A stretch of DNA of 41,949 nt from Psychrobacter piscatorii. Lineage in GTDB: Bacteria > Pseudomonadota > Gammaproteobacteria > Pseudomonadales > Moraxellaceae. This document shows, one piece after another, positions 10,886 to 19,226 of this stretch (within the stretch, counting starts at the first letter, position 1; the number at the start of each line of letters is the position of its first letter). The DNA lies in contig NZ_LNDJ01000058.1 in the NCBI RefSeq assembly GCF_001444505.1, positions 1 through 41,949 on the forward strand, written 5' to 3'. A program made the position numbers and the translations under genes. Below the pieces are notes generated by a model. The model ran no database searches. It saw only the letters and a program-made list of their open reading frames with translations, and was not told where the DNA came from.

Positions 10886-11539
10886 TTAGTCAGTCATGTT
10901 CGCCAATTGTTCTAATATGCTGATGTAATTTTCAACCCCTTGCGCACCGCTGACCAAATGACGCTCGTTGAAGATAATCGCCGGCACACTTTGAATGCCT
11001 TGCTGCTGCCAATGCTGTTCTTCTGCTCGCACTTCTTTTGCAAAGAACTGACCCTCTAGCACTGCCAGTGCCTCACTACGATCCAGTCCAGTCTCAGCTG
11101 CAATGTCAGCAAGCACATTGATATCGGAGATGTTTCTGTTATCGGTAAAATGTGCCGCAAATAACGCTTGTTTTAACTCATGCATATATCCTTGCTGGTC
11201 TGCAAAATGCAGCAGCTGATGCAGATTAAATGTATTGTGCATGCGAGTGTCGTCATTGAAATTAAATTCAAAGCCAACTTCCTGTCCAGCTTCAGTCATT
11301 CTGACTCGGCTAGCATCTGATTCTTCTTTAGTCGAGCCATACTTTTCGATAATGTGCTCACGCAAGTTTTGCCCCTTGCTTGGCATATTGGGGTTTAGCT
11401 CAAACGGATGCCAATGAATGGTGTGTGCGGTATTGGTTTGCTCAAGTGCTGCTGCCAGTTGGCGATAGCCGATGACGCACCAAGGGCATACAACGTCTGA
11501 GACGATGTCTATTCGAAGTGGTTTTTCTGATGTGCTCAT
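10886..11539 (-). CDS. FrnE-like DsbA-family oxidoreductase
   Basis: 217 aa. It has a thioredoxin-fold domain with active site CPWC (C18-C21) near the N-terminus, a helical insert, and a cis-Pro segment SVPAIIFNERHLVSGAQG near the C-terminus. This is the FrnE/2-hydroxychromene isomerase-like branch of DsbA. There is no signal peptide, so the protein is cytoplasmic. FrnE proteins have been linked to oxidative stress tolerance. The ATG at 11539 has a good SD (GAGGAT). It stands alone and converges on adhC. Confidence 0.88.
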   Translation of the reverse strand: MSTSEKPLRIDIVSDVVCPWCVIGYRQLAAALEQTNTAHTIHWHPFELNPNMPSKGQNLREHIIEKYGSTKEESDASRVRMTEAGQEVGFEFNFNDDTRMHNTFNLHQLLHFADQQGYMHELKQALFAAHFTDNRNISDINVLADIAAETGLDRSEALAVLEGQFFAKEVRAEEQHWQQQGIQSVPAIIFNERHLVSGAQGVENYISILEQLANMTD

Positions 11540-11938
11540 ATATCCTCGCAGGCATTATTATTTATTTTTTACGATGGTATTTTATAGCTAGATATATCAG
11601 CCAAAGCGACTTGGTTGAATCAGCTTTGGATAATATCGCTCAGTCAATATTAAGAGAATGAGGGAGCGATTACAATGTAGTCTGCACAGTCTGCGTTATC
11701 ACTTAGGTAGCTCAATTGTAACTATTATCAGTAGGATAGCCGAAATTTTTGCAAAAACGGTCTAACAACTGACGCACTAATAACAAAACCCATGACTACT
11801 TAACCAATCTGCCGTGGTCACAAAATAGGTTTTTATTTAAAGTTGCTCCATTGAAATGAGCGATGATTATTTATAAATAACGCTAATACTAATAATTCAA
11901 TAAACAATAAAAACTTAACACTCACTATGGTGTCATAT
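11540..11938. other. Intergenic region between frnE-like and nfsB-like genes
   Basis: No gene is visible. The region is AT-rich. A perfect 14-bp palindrome, TTATTTATAAATAA, lies at 11867-11880, about 60 bp upstream of the nitroreductase ATG and overlapping a possible -10. A TTGAAA at about 11851 could be the -35. Both promoters of this divergent pair must lie here, but I cannot place them firmly. Confidence 0.35.
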
Positions 11939-12594
11939 ATGAAAAATATCACTGAAGCAATGAAATGGCGTTACAGCACCAAAGACTTTGACACCAACAA
12001 AAAATATCAGCAGAAGACTTTCAGAGTCTAAAAGATATCTTACGTCTCAGTCCGTCGAGTACTAACATTCAACCGTGGCACTTTGTGATTGCAGATGACG
12101 AAGCGGGCAAAGAGAGAGTCGCCAAAGGCACAGAAGGCATGTATGAGTTTAATGATGCTAAAGTAAAAGATGCCTCGCATGTCATCGTATTCTGTAGCCG
12201 TGTCTATGCCGATGACGAGTTTTTAGAAGGCTTGCTTGACAAAGAAGATGCCGATGGTCGCTTTGCAGAACCAAAGTTCAAAGAGCAAATGCATCAAACG
12301 CGTAAAATGTTTTTGGACATTCGTCGCTACGAGCAAAAAGACGAGCCGCATTGGTTGATAGAGCAGCTCTATCTCAATATGGGGGCTTTGCTCCTTGGCG
12401 CTGCCACATTGGGTATTGATGCTGTGCCAATGGAAGGCGCAGACTTAAAAGCACTTGATGAAGAGTTTGAGTTACGTAGTAAAGGCTATACCGCTGTCGC
12501 CGTGATATCGCTTGGCTATCGTAGTGAAGATAATTTTAATGTTGATCTGCCTAAGTCTCGATTTGACGAAGAGACGATTATCACAAAAGCTTAA
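11939..12594 (+). pseudogene. nfsB: NfsB-like nitroreductase, frameshifted near the N-terminus
   Basis: Translation from the ATG at 11939 reads MKNITEAMKWRYSTKDFDTN, a typical NfsB-family N-terminus, then hits TAA at about 12030. The rest of the family (ILRLSPSSTNIQPWHF, the FMN-binding segment; later LLLGAATLGIDAVPMEG; end at 12594) continues in another frame. An A tract of six (11999-12004) joins them. One extra A would give NKKISAEDFQSLKDILRL and an unbroken 218-aa protein, the normal length for these FMN-dependent NAD(P)H nitroreductases. So one base is missing relative to the ancestor. This may be a recent mutation, a homopolymer sequencing error, or a slippage switch. The downstream part alone lacks the N-terminal helix and should not fold normally. 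Confidence 0.85.
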
Positions 12595-12650
12595 TTCAGT
12601 CATCGCTAAGAAAGCCACAAAAAATGTCTACTTGAATCAACGGACTGATA

Positions 12651-12687
12651 AAAAGCCCTGCAAACCATCGGTTTGTGGGGTTTTTTT
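12651..12687 (+). terminator. Intrinsic terminator after the nitroreductase
   Basis: A GC-containing stem, with CAAACC pairing with GGTTTG and CCC with GGG outside it, has the loop ATC. It is followed by seven Ts at 12681-12687. Confidence 0.85.
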
Positions 12688-12954
12688 ATGCCAAAAATGC
12701 TTTTGATTTATCCTCTCAGCGTATCAATGATGCTGCAGTATATAAAGGTCTATATTTAGGAGTTTGGTCAGTGATATCTAGTGATTATAAATCAATGAGC
12801 AGTATTGAGGTTTAGATAGGTAAATGATTATCAATAACTATTCAGCCATTGCCGCCGCTCACATCTAACATGCGAGTGGATTAGAAACTACACTCTAACC
12901 ACTACAAAATTAACACAACATATCACCCTCGATAAGACATAATAATTTTACTGA
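12688..12954. other. Intergenic region before the molybdoenzyme operon
   Basis: No gene is visible. I looked for a Moco-type riboswitch because the next genes encode a molybdoenzyme, and did not recognise its conserved elements. The region ends in the terminator-like hairpin at 12955-12978, so the promoter of that operon probably lies within it. Confidence 0.3.
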
Positions 12955-12978
12955 CGCCTTATCACTGAGGCGCTTTTT
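12955..12978 (+). promoter_or_regulatory. Terminator-like hairpin in the leader of the aldehyde oxidoreductase operon
   Basis: CGCCT (12955-12959) pairs with AGGCG (12968-12972) across an 8-nt loop, followed by C and six Ts. It lies 36 bases before the ATG at 13015, on the operon's own strand. The upstream gene already has its own terminator at 12651-12687. It may therefore act as an attenuator, or as the end of a short leader transcript. Confidence 0.55.
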
Positions 12979-13014
12979 TCACCCATTATATTCATCTGCC
13001 AGCGAGAAGCCAGC

Positions 13015-13671
13015 ATGTCTACCTTGACGTTAACAATCAATAAGCAGGATTATCAGCTCGAGAATCTTGACGCCCGTACGACACTGCTCGACGTCTGTCG
13101 TCAACACTTACAAATTACTGGACCCAAAAAAGGCTGTGACCACGGCCAATGCGGCGCTTGTACCATGCTCATCAATGGTCGCCGAGTCAACTCTTGTCTC
13201 ACACTTGCTATCATGCATGATGGTGATGAGATTACGACCATCGAAGGCATCGGTATGCCGGACTCACTATCGGCGCTGCAACAAGCGTTTAAAGACAACG
13301 ACGCTTTTCAGTGCGGGTACTGCACCCCAGGTCAAATTTGTTCAGCGACTGCCTTAATAGAAGAAGTAAAACAAAATTGGCCAAGTCATGTGAGCACAGA
13401 CTTGCAGAATCCTGATAGCCTTCTAGTACAAGAAATCGCTGAGCGCATGAGTGGTAATGTCTGTCGCTGCTCCGCTTATCCCAATATCATTAAAGCCATC
13501 TCACAAGTACTTGAAAATGAGATGTCAGAGTCTGCTGCCCAGACCAATGACACCTCTACACAAAATTCAAGCGTAACAGGTATTTGGTCACCGCCGCCAA
13601 GCGAGGCTCAGTTCCATAAAGCCTCAGCGAATAACAAAACAATAACAGGCAAGGCAGGAGACCACTCATGA
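13015..13671 (+). CDS. paoA: Molybdenum aldehyde oxidoreductase [2Fe-2S] subunit, PaoA-like
   Basis: 218 aa. The plant ferredoxin-type cluster is bound by C41, C46, C49 and C61 (GCDHGQCGAC). The second, helical [2Fe-2S] cluster is bound by C100, C103, C150 and C152 (FQCGYCTPGQ and NVCRCS). This subunit passes electrons from the Mo site to FAD. Unlike E. coli PaoA it has no twin-arginine signal peptide, so this complex should be cytoplasmic. It also carries a polar C-terminal tail of about 45 residues (from ~172) that the family does not need. SD GCGAGAAG lies before the ATG. The stop overlaps the next start (ATGA). Confidence 0.9.
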   Translation: MSTLTLTINKQDYQLENLDARTTLLDVCRQHLQITGPKKGCDHGQCGACTMLINGRRVNSCLTLAIMHDGDEITTIEGIGMPDSLSALQQAFKDNDAFQCGYCTPGQICSATALIEEVKQNWPSHVSTDLQNPDSLLVQEIAERMSGNVCRCSAYPNIIKAISQVLENEMSESAAQTNDTSTQNSSVTGIWSPPPSEAQFHKASANNKTITGKAGDHS

Positions 13672-14660
13672 AACGTTTTGAATATAGCCGCGCTGATGCA
13701 CCTAAGCAAGCCGCAATCTCTGCTAGCAGCAAAGACGCTTCTTTTATCGCAGGTGGTACTAACTTATTAGATCTCATGAAACTAGAGATCGAAACCCCAA
13801 TCAAACTGGTCGATATCACTCGTTTAGAATTAGAGCAAGTAGAAACGACTGCCGATGGTGGTTTACGTATTGGTACGCTTGTGACCAATAGCGATTTGGC
13901 CGCGCATCCTGAGGTGATTGCAAACTATCCAGTATTGTCCCGAGCTATCTTGGCAGGAGCGACTGGTCAGCTACGTAACAGAGCGACAACGGGCGGCAAC
14001 TTTTTGCAGCGTACTCGTTGCTATTATTTTTATCAAACAGACAGCGCTTGTAATAAACGTGAACCGGGCACAGGATGTCCTGCTATCAACGGGGAGAACC
14101 GTACCCTAGCTGTCTTAGGTACCAGTGATTCATGTATTGCTCAGCACCCATCCGATATGGCAGTGGCAATGCGCTTACTGGATGCCACGATAGAGACAGT
14201 TAAAGCAGATGGCTCGACTCGCGCTATCGATGTCAAAGATTTTTATTGTTTGCCAAAAGACACGCCGCATATCGAAAATGTGCTAGAAGCAGGCGAGCTG
14301 ATTACTCATGTTGTATTACCTGCCCCTATTAAGGGCATGCATACCTATGACAAAGTGCGTGATCGCGCTTCTTACGCCTTTGCACTGGTATCTTGTGCCG
14401 CAGTCATCGATGCTGACGACAATGGCAACCTAAAGACAGTACGATTGGCGTTCGGTGGCATCGGTACCAAGCCATGGCGTAATGAAGAGGTTGAGGCACT
14501 ATTAACGGATACCGATGGCAATAGCGACGTTATCACGCAGGCCGCTGATCTATTATTGCATGATGCCAAAGGTAATGGTCAGAACGACTTTAAAATACCG
14601 TTGACGCGTCGCCTATTAAAACAAGTTATTCAGCGCGCATTAGCGGGCGAGGGAGCATAA
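13668..14660 (+). CDS. paoB: Aldehyde oxidoreductase FAD + [4Fe-4S] subunit, PaoB-like
   Basis: 330 aa. The N-terminal FAD-binding domain of the CO dehydrogenase flavoprotein family is clear (FIAGGTNLLDLMK, then ATGQLRNRATTGGN), with the C-terminal CO_deh_flav_C domain after about 220. Between them is the cysteine insert that marks the PaoB/4-hydroxybenzoyl-CoA reductase-like branch: C118, C128, C137 and C156, in a stretch starting RTRCYYFYQ. It should carry an extra [4Fe-4S] cluster. The ATGA overlap with paoA and the 2-base gap to paoC indicate a translationally coupled operon. Confidence 0.92.
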   Translation: MKRFEYSRADAPKQAAISASSKDASFIAGGTNLLDLMKLEIETPIKLVDITRLELEQVETTADGGLRIGTLVTNSDLAAHPEVIANYPVLSRAILAGATGQLRNRATTGGNFLQRTRCYYFYQTDSACNKREPGTGCPAINGENRTLAVLGTSDSCIAQHPSDMAVAMRLLDATIETVKADGSTRAIDVKDFYCLPKDTPHIENVLEAGELITHVVLPAPIKGMHTYDKVRDRASYAFALVSCAAVIDADDNGNLKTVRLAFGGIGTKPWRNEEVEALLTDTDGNSDVITQAADLLLHDAKGNGQNDFKIPLTRRLLKQVIQRALAGEGA

Positions 14661-14662
14661 TC

Positions 14663-17086
14663 ATGGCACTATTAGAATCAATCACCCAGTCAGAACCAAC
14701 CAAAAAACTGACCATGGATGAGCCTGTTGAAACGCTATTTAGCACAACGGCAAGCAAGCTAGTTGGTAAGCCAATCAACCGTGTTGATGGTTCCCTAAAG
14801 GTTAGCGGTCAAGCGAAATACAGTGCCGAAATACGCTTGGACAATCAAGCCTATGGTGTATTGGTAGGCGCGACCATTGCTAAAGGTCAAGTTGAGAGTA
14901 TCGATAGTGACTCTCTAAAAGGCATTCCTAATATTATTAAAGTTGTGACCGATCCTGAGCACTTTTTGCGTAACTCTCAACAAGGGACAAAAACTAAAGC
15001 ACCCAAGCAAGGGGTTAGCGAGATTTTTTATCATGGTCAGCCTATTGCTGTCGTAGTTGCTGAGACTTTTGAGGCGGCAAGAGAAGGCGCTAAAGCGCTG
15101 AAAGTGACTTATAAGGATGAGACTGACCAAGCGGCACTGAACTTTACCCAAGAGCTCTCTAACGCACATGCGGTAGATGAAAAAAAAGGCTCTGATAAAA
15201 ATAATGTCCAAGGCGATCCAGACCAAGGCTTAGCTGATGCGGCAGTGACCGTTGATCGCTTTTATCATACCCCAAGTCAAAGCAACTCTCCGATGGAGCC
15301 CCATGCAACGTTGGCTCATTGGGAAGGCGATAAGCTCGTTCTGTATACTTCCAATCAGATGCTCGCTTCTTGCAAACAGCAAGTCATGGATGCTCTGGAC
15401 CTAAATAAAGATCAAGTACAACTGATCGCACACTATGTCGGTGGTGGGTTCGGTAGTAAGCTCGGTATTGCTCCTGAATCTATTGCAGCGGCGATTGCTG
15501 CAAAAGATCTGGGTCGTCCTGTGCTAATTACTATGACGCGTTCACAAGTGATGGAAGCAACGGTCAGACGCTCAAACACGCGTCAGCGTATCGCAATCGG
15601 CGCGAACAATGACGGCGTGATCGATACATTGATTCACGATACGATCTCTAGTAATTTGCCAGGTGAGGCTTTCTTTGAGCCAACTGCTCTATCTACGCAC
15701 CACATATATAGAGGCAAAAACCGCCGTGTGAATTATGAGATGGTAGACATGAACCAAGTGTTGTCAGGTTCTATGCGTGCGCCTGGCGAAGCGGTAGGTA
15801 TGATCGCGCTTGAATGTGCCATGGATGAGCTTGCCACACAGTTGGAGATTGATCCGGTTGAACTACGCCGTCGTAATGAGCCAGAGCAAGATCCGAGTCA
15901 AGATATTCCTTTCTCAACGCGCCAATTGATTGCCTGTATGGAACAAGGTGCTGAGCATTTTGGTTGGAGTGAGCGAAACGCCAAGCCTGCCAGTCAATTA
16001 GAAGGTGACTGGTGGATAGGTACAGGCATGGCGGCGGCTGCTCGTGGTAACCAATTACAGCCATCTGAAGCACGTGCAACCCTACAGGTAGATGAGTCAA
16101 AAGCACTTGGTATCAAAGCAGTTATCGAGACAGACATGACAGACATCGGTACAGGGTCTTATACGGTGTTTTCTCAGGTAGCGGCAGACCTGTTAGGACT
16201 GCCTATCGACCATGTTGAGATGAAACTAGGTGACACTGCATTGCCACCAGCATCAGGCTCAGGTGGCAGTTGGGGTGCTGCGAGTGCGGGTAGTGGCGTC
16301 TATCTTGCTTGTGAGCAGCTGCGTGAAATGCTAGCAGAAAAAGTTGGTCTGTATCCTGACAACATTCAGTTAGACAATGGTCAAATCAAGAAAACAGGCG
16401 AGCATGCTTTAACGGCAATGGAAGCTGCCAAAAAGAGCGGCCAATCATTTGCTGACAGCACTATTGATAAGCTATCGCAAACCACAGGGCTTTCGCTATC
16501 AGGACAGTCAGCATCACAAGAGTATGATTTTGATAATACAGAGTCTTATGCGCTTGCGGATGTGGTCGCTGACTATGATGAGCAAAAAATCACTGCCAAA
16601 GGCCAGATAAAACCGGGTAAGAACGGTAAGAGCCATCGCCAAGCCTCTTTTGGTGCGAACTTCGCTGAAGTGGCGGTTCACAAAGTCACTGGTGAGATTC
16701 GGGTGAAACGTATGACAGGTGCATTTGCCGCTGGTCGTATTCTGAACCACAAAACTGCAACGTCGCAATGCTATGGCGGTATGGTGTTCGGTATTGGCTC
16801 AGCGTTGATGGAAGAAGTGATTCATGACAAACGTGACGGTCGTCTCTGTAACCATGACCTTGCCGAGTATCATGTGCCAGTTAATGCGGACGTACCGCAG
16901 TTAGATGTCATATTGGTAGAAGAAGATGATCCTTATACCAATCCAATGCACATCAAAGGTATCGGTGAGACGGCTATTTCAGGTGCTGCTGCCGCGATTG
17001 CCAATGCTATCTATAATGCGGTCGGTGTGCGTGTTTATGACTTCCCGATTACCCTCGACAAGCTGCTTTATGAGATGCCAGAGTAG
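14663..17086 (+). CDS. paoC: Aldehyde oxidoreductase molybdopterin-binding subunit, PaoC-like
   Basis: 807 aa, longer than E. coli PaoC (about 730). This is the catalytic subunit of the xanthine oxidase family and binds Mo-pterin, by family probably the cytosine dinucleotide form. Visible motifs: GGGFGSKLG (molybdopterin contact), GSMRAPGEA, SGSGGSWGAAS, and the catalytic base E769 in IKGIGETAISG. It oxidises aldehydes to acids; the substrate range cannot be told from sequence. The extra length is partly an N-terminal extension of about 30 residues and a segment around 575-640 containing the low-complexity stretch SLSGQSASQEYDFDN. The operon ends at the terminator at 17111. Confidence 0.92.
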   Translation: MALLESITQSEPTKKLTMDEPVETLFSTTASKLVGKPINRVDGSLKVSGQAKYSAEIRLDNQAYGVLVGATIAKGQVESIDSDSLKGIPNIIKVVTDPEHFLRNSQQGTKTKAPKQGVSEIFYHGQPIAVVVAETFEAAREGAKALKVTYKDETDQAALNFTQELSNAHAVDEKKGSDKNNVQGDPDQGLADAAVTVDRFYHTPSQSNSPMEPHATLAHWEGDKLVLYTSNQMLASCKQQVMDALDLNKDQVQLIAHYVGGGFGSKLGIAPESIAAAIAAKDLGRPVLITMTRSQVMEATVRRSNTRQRIAIGANNDGVIDTLIHDTISSNLPGEAFFEPTALSTHHIYRGKNRRVNYEMVDMNQVLSGSMRAPGEAVGMIALECAMDELATQLEIDPVELRRRNEPEQDPSQDIPFSTRQLIACMEQGAEHFGWSERNAKPASQLEGDWWIGTGMAAAARGNQLQPSEARATLQVDESKALGIKAVIETDMTDIGTGSYTVFSQVAADLLGLPIDHVEMKLGDTALPPASGSGGSWGAASAGSGVYLACEQLREMLAEKVGLYPDNIQLDNGQIKKTGEHALTAMEAAKKSGQSFADSTIDKLSQTTGLSLSGQSASQEYDFDNTESYALADVVADYDEQKITAKGQIKPGKNGKSHRQASFGANFAEVAVHKVTGEIRVKRMTGAFAAGRILNHKTATSQCYGGMVFGIGSALMEEVIHDKRDGRLCNHDLAEYHVPVNADVPQLDVILVEEDDPYTNPMHIKGIGETAISGAAAAIANAIYNAVGVRVYDFPITLDKLLYEMPE

Positions 17087-17110
17087 TTTTATCAGCTTAT
17101 GTATGACAAG

Positions 17111-17134
17111 AACCCGCTTACTGAGCGGGTTTTT
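17111..17134 (+). terminator. Intrinsic terminator after paoC-like gene
   Basis: AACCCGCT pairs with AGCGGGTT across the loop TACTG, followed by a T run. It separates the structural operon from the maturation genes starting at 17211. Confidence 0.92.
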
Positions 17135-17210
17135 GTAACTGAGTCGGTAGTATATTTTATTACTAGCAAAAAATTCACTAACAAAAAACAATTATTAAAT
17201 AAGAGGCATT

Positions 17211-18503
17211 ATGAATCAAGTCGCTGACATTCTGAAGCTAGCAAGCGAGGCTCAGCAGCAAGGTGTTGATGCTGTATTGGCCACTGTCGTTCATACAGAA
17301 GGCTCAGCGTATCGCCGTGCTGGTGCCATGATGCTCATCTGTGAAGATGGTCGTTCGGTCGGAATGATCAGCGGTGGCTGCTTGGAGCCTCACATCATCA
17401 AACGTGCCTTTTGGCTCACGCGTGACGGTGCCAATGTTCAGGTTTATCAGACAGGTGATGACATTGAGTACGCTGATAATGGTCAAGCGCAGGTAGCGAT
17501 CAACAAAGAAGCTGGCGATACAGACGATCTAGACGACTTGGATGGCCTGGATGACATGGACTTTGATGAGTTGAATTTTGGGCTTGGCTGTAATGGACGT
17601 GTGCATGTGCTGTTTGAGCGTCTGGCAACAGCCGCACCATTTTTAGAGTCAGTTCGTCAGGTGCGACGTCATCAGCAGCCAGTTATGGTCGCTACTTTGA
17701 TTCGCAACAACGGTTGTCAGAATACCGAGTTGCAAGTTGGCCTGCGTATCAATCTAGACGAATATCACAATTCGGAAAATTTACCAAAACAAGAGATAAT
17801 AAACCCTTCGAATATAATTGCCGATATTGTAGAAAAGTTAGCAGAGTACAAGCTGTCTGAGAGCAATACTGAATACGTGACCATGAAAACGGACGAGGCA
17901 ACCACCGAGTGGCTCGTACAACGCCTGCAACCACAAGTGCGTTTATTAATTTGTGGCGCAGGTAATGATGTGATGCCATTGGTGACCATGGCCAAGCTAC
18001 AAGATTGGCATGTCACGGTCATAGACAGTCGCGCGCAATATGCGACTCGTATGCGGTTTCCTCAGGCAGATGCAGTAATGTCATTATCTTTAGAGGATAG
18101 TGATACCCTGCTAAAGCTGAGTAATAACGCAGCGGTCGCTCTTATGTCACATAGTCTGACCCAAGACCGCGCTCGCTTGGCGATATTGCTAGCACATGCG
18201 CAAAATTATAGATACTTAGGACAGTTAGGGCCGCGCTATCGTACCGAACGCTTAATCAATGAGATAAGCGCTAACATGGATCATCCTGCTATCTTGGATA
18301 CTGGCGTTCAAAAACTGCATTATCCGATTGGCTATAAGCTAGGAGGAGATGGTCCAGAGGCACTCGCACTGGGTATCATGGCACAGATAAATGCAGTCAT
18401 GCATGATCAAACTGCATCAGTAGAAGGCTCTCACAGTAGGGTCTCGAATTTAGAAGCAAGCGTTGGTAATACGGATGCTGATATTGTGCCGATTACCGTA
18501 TGA
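17211..18503 (+). CDS. XdhC-family molybdenum cofactor chaperone, PaoD-like, with Asp-rich insert
   Basis: 430 aa. The N-terminal XdhC/CoxI domain (1-150) has GSAYRRAGAMM and the SGGCLEP motif. The C-terminal XdhC Rossmann domain (from about 240) has LLICGAGNDVMPL and ends GGDGPEALALGIMAQINA. Family members bind, sulfurate and insert Mo cofactor into xanthine oxidase-type enzymes, so the client here is almost surely the PaoC-like subunit. A strongly acidic insert of near-repeating DDL-type triplets (103-121) interrupts the first domain just before the conserved FGLGCNGRV. The spacer between the two domains is also long. SD AAGAGG precedes the ATG. It overlaps the next gene by ATGA. Confidence 0.9.
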   Translation: MNQVADILKLASEAQQQGVDAVLATVVHTEGSAYRRAGAMMLICEDGRSVGMISGGCLEPHIIKRAFWLTRDGANVQVYQTGDDIEYADNGQAQVAINKEAGDTDDLDDLDGLDDMDFDELNFGLGCNGRVHVLFERLATAAPFLESVRQVRRHQQPVMVATLIRNNGCQNTELQVGLRINLDEYHNSENLPKQEIINPSNIIADIVEKLAEYKLSESNTEYVTMKTDEATTEWLVQRLQPQVRLLICGAGNDVMPLVTMAKLQDWHVTVIDSRAQYATRMRFPQADAVMSLSLEDSDTLLKLSNNAAVALMSHSLTQDRARLAILLAHAQNYRYLGQLGPRYRTERLINEISANMDHPAILDTGVQKLHYPIGYKLGGDGPEALALGIMAQINAVMHDQTASVEGSHSRVSNLEASVGNTDADIVPITV

Positions 18504-19210
18504 GTAGTATTGTCTTAGAAGACAAGAACAGACAGGTGCAAAATCATGCGGTCATCATGTTGGCAAGTGGCCTCAGTCAGCGCCTTGGCCAACCTAAGCA
18601 GCTGCTCGTTAAGAATGGCGAGTCACTGATCACTTATATGATTGGGCAGGCAGTGAGCACCAATCCGCAAGCCGTCATCGTTGTGATTCCTGATAAGCAT
18701 CCTGCAATTGCTAGTGTAGTTACAGAGTTGGCTGTGCAATATCCAGCGGTTCAAGCGGTAGTAAACCCAAAACCTGAGACTGGTATGGCGGACAGTTTAC
18801 GTTTGGGTATTGAGAGCATTGCGAGTCTTGGAAATTCGTCAATCGAGCGCGTGCTTATCATGGGAGTTGATCAGGTTCTATTAGCTGAGTCGCATTTAAC
18901 GGCTTTGCTGGCTGGTGATCAGTCTGTGGTAGCCAGCAGTTATCATAGCTGGACGTATTCAGATGAATTAAGCGCTACAGAACCAAAAAATATCGTCGGC
19001 TTACCGCTAGTGATTGATACAGGTTTACTCAGACAATGGCAAACTGAATTGACAGGTGATAAAGGCTTGCGTCATTTAATCAGAGCATTACCGCCAAGCC
19101 AAATACATACAGTGATCAATAAGCAGCTCAGTTATGATATCGATACGCCAGCACAGCTAGCGTTTGCTCAAAAAAAAGGCTGGCTTGATCAGCACTCTGA
19201 ACGAATATGA
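18500..19210 (+). CDS. mocA: MocA-like molybdenum cofactor cytidylyltransferase
   Basis: 236 aa. The N-terminal nucleotidyltransferase motif is LASGLSQRLGQPKQLL (the LAGGxSxRxGxxK signature with Ser for Gly). GMADSLRLGI and MGVDQVLL follow, as in the MocA/MobA-like NTP transferase family. MocA joins CMP to Mo-molybdopterin to make the dinucleotide cofactor used by PaoABC-type enzymes, which fits the location directly behind xdhC. MobA-like guanylyl transfer is the alternative, but the genomic context favours cytidylyl. There is an ATGA overlap with the xdhC-like gene. Confidence 0.85.
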   Translation: MSSIVLEDKNRQVQNHAVIMLASGLSQRLGQPKQLLVKNGESLITYMIGQAVSTNPQAVIVVIPDKHPAIASVVTELAVQYPAVQAVVNPKPETGMADSLRLGIESIASLGNSSIERVLIMGVDQVLLAESHLTALLAGDQSVVASSYHSWTYSDELSATEPKNIVGLPLVIDTGLLRQWQTELTGDKGLRHLIRALPPSQIHTVINKQLSYDIDTPAQLAFAQKKGWLDQHSERI

Positions 19211-19226
19211 ATAGTAAGCGACTGAC

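Noticed and set aside
12688..12954. Moco riboswitch before the molybdoenzyme operon
   Set aside because: I could not find its conserved elements by eye.
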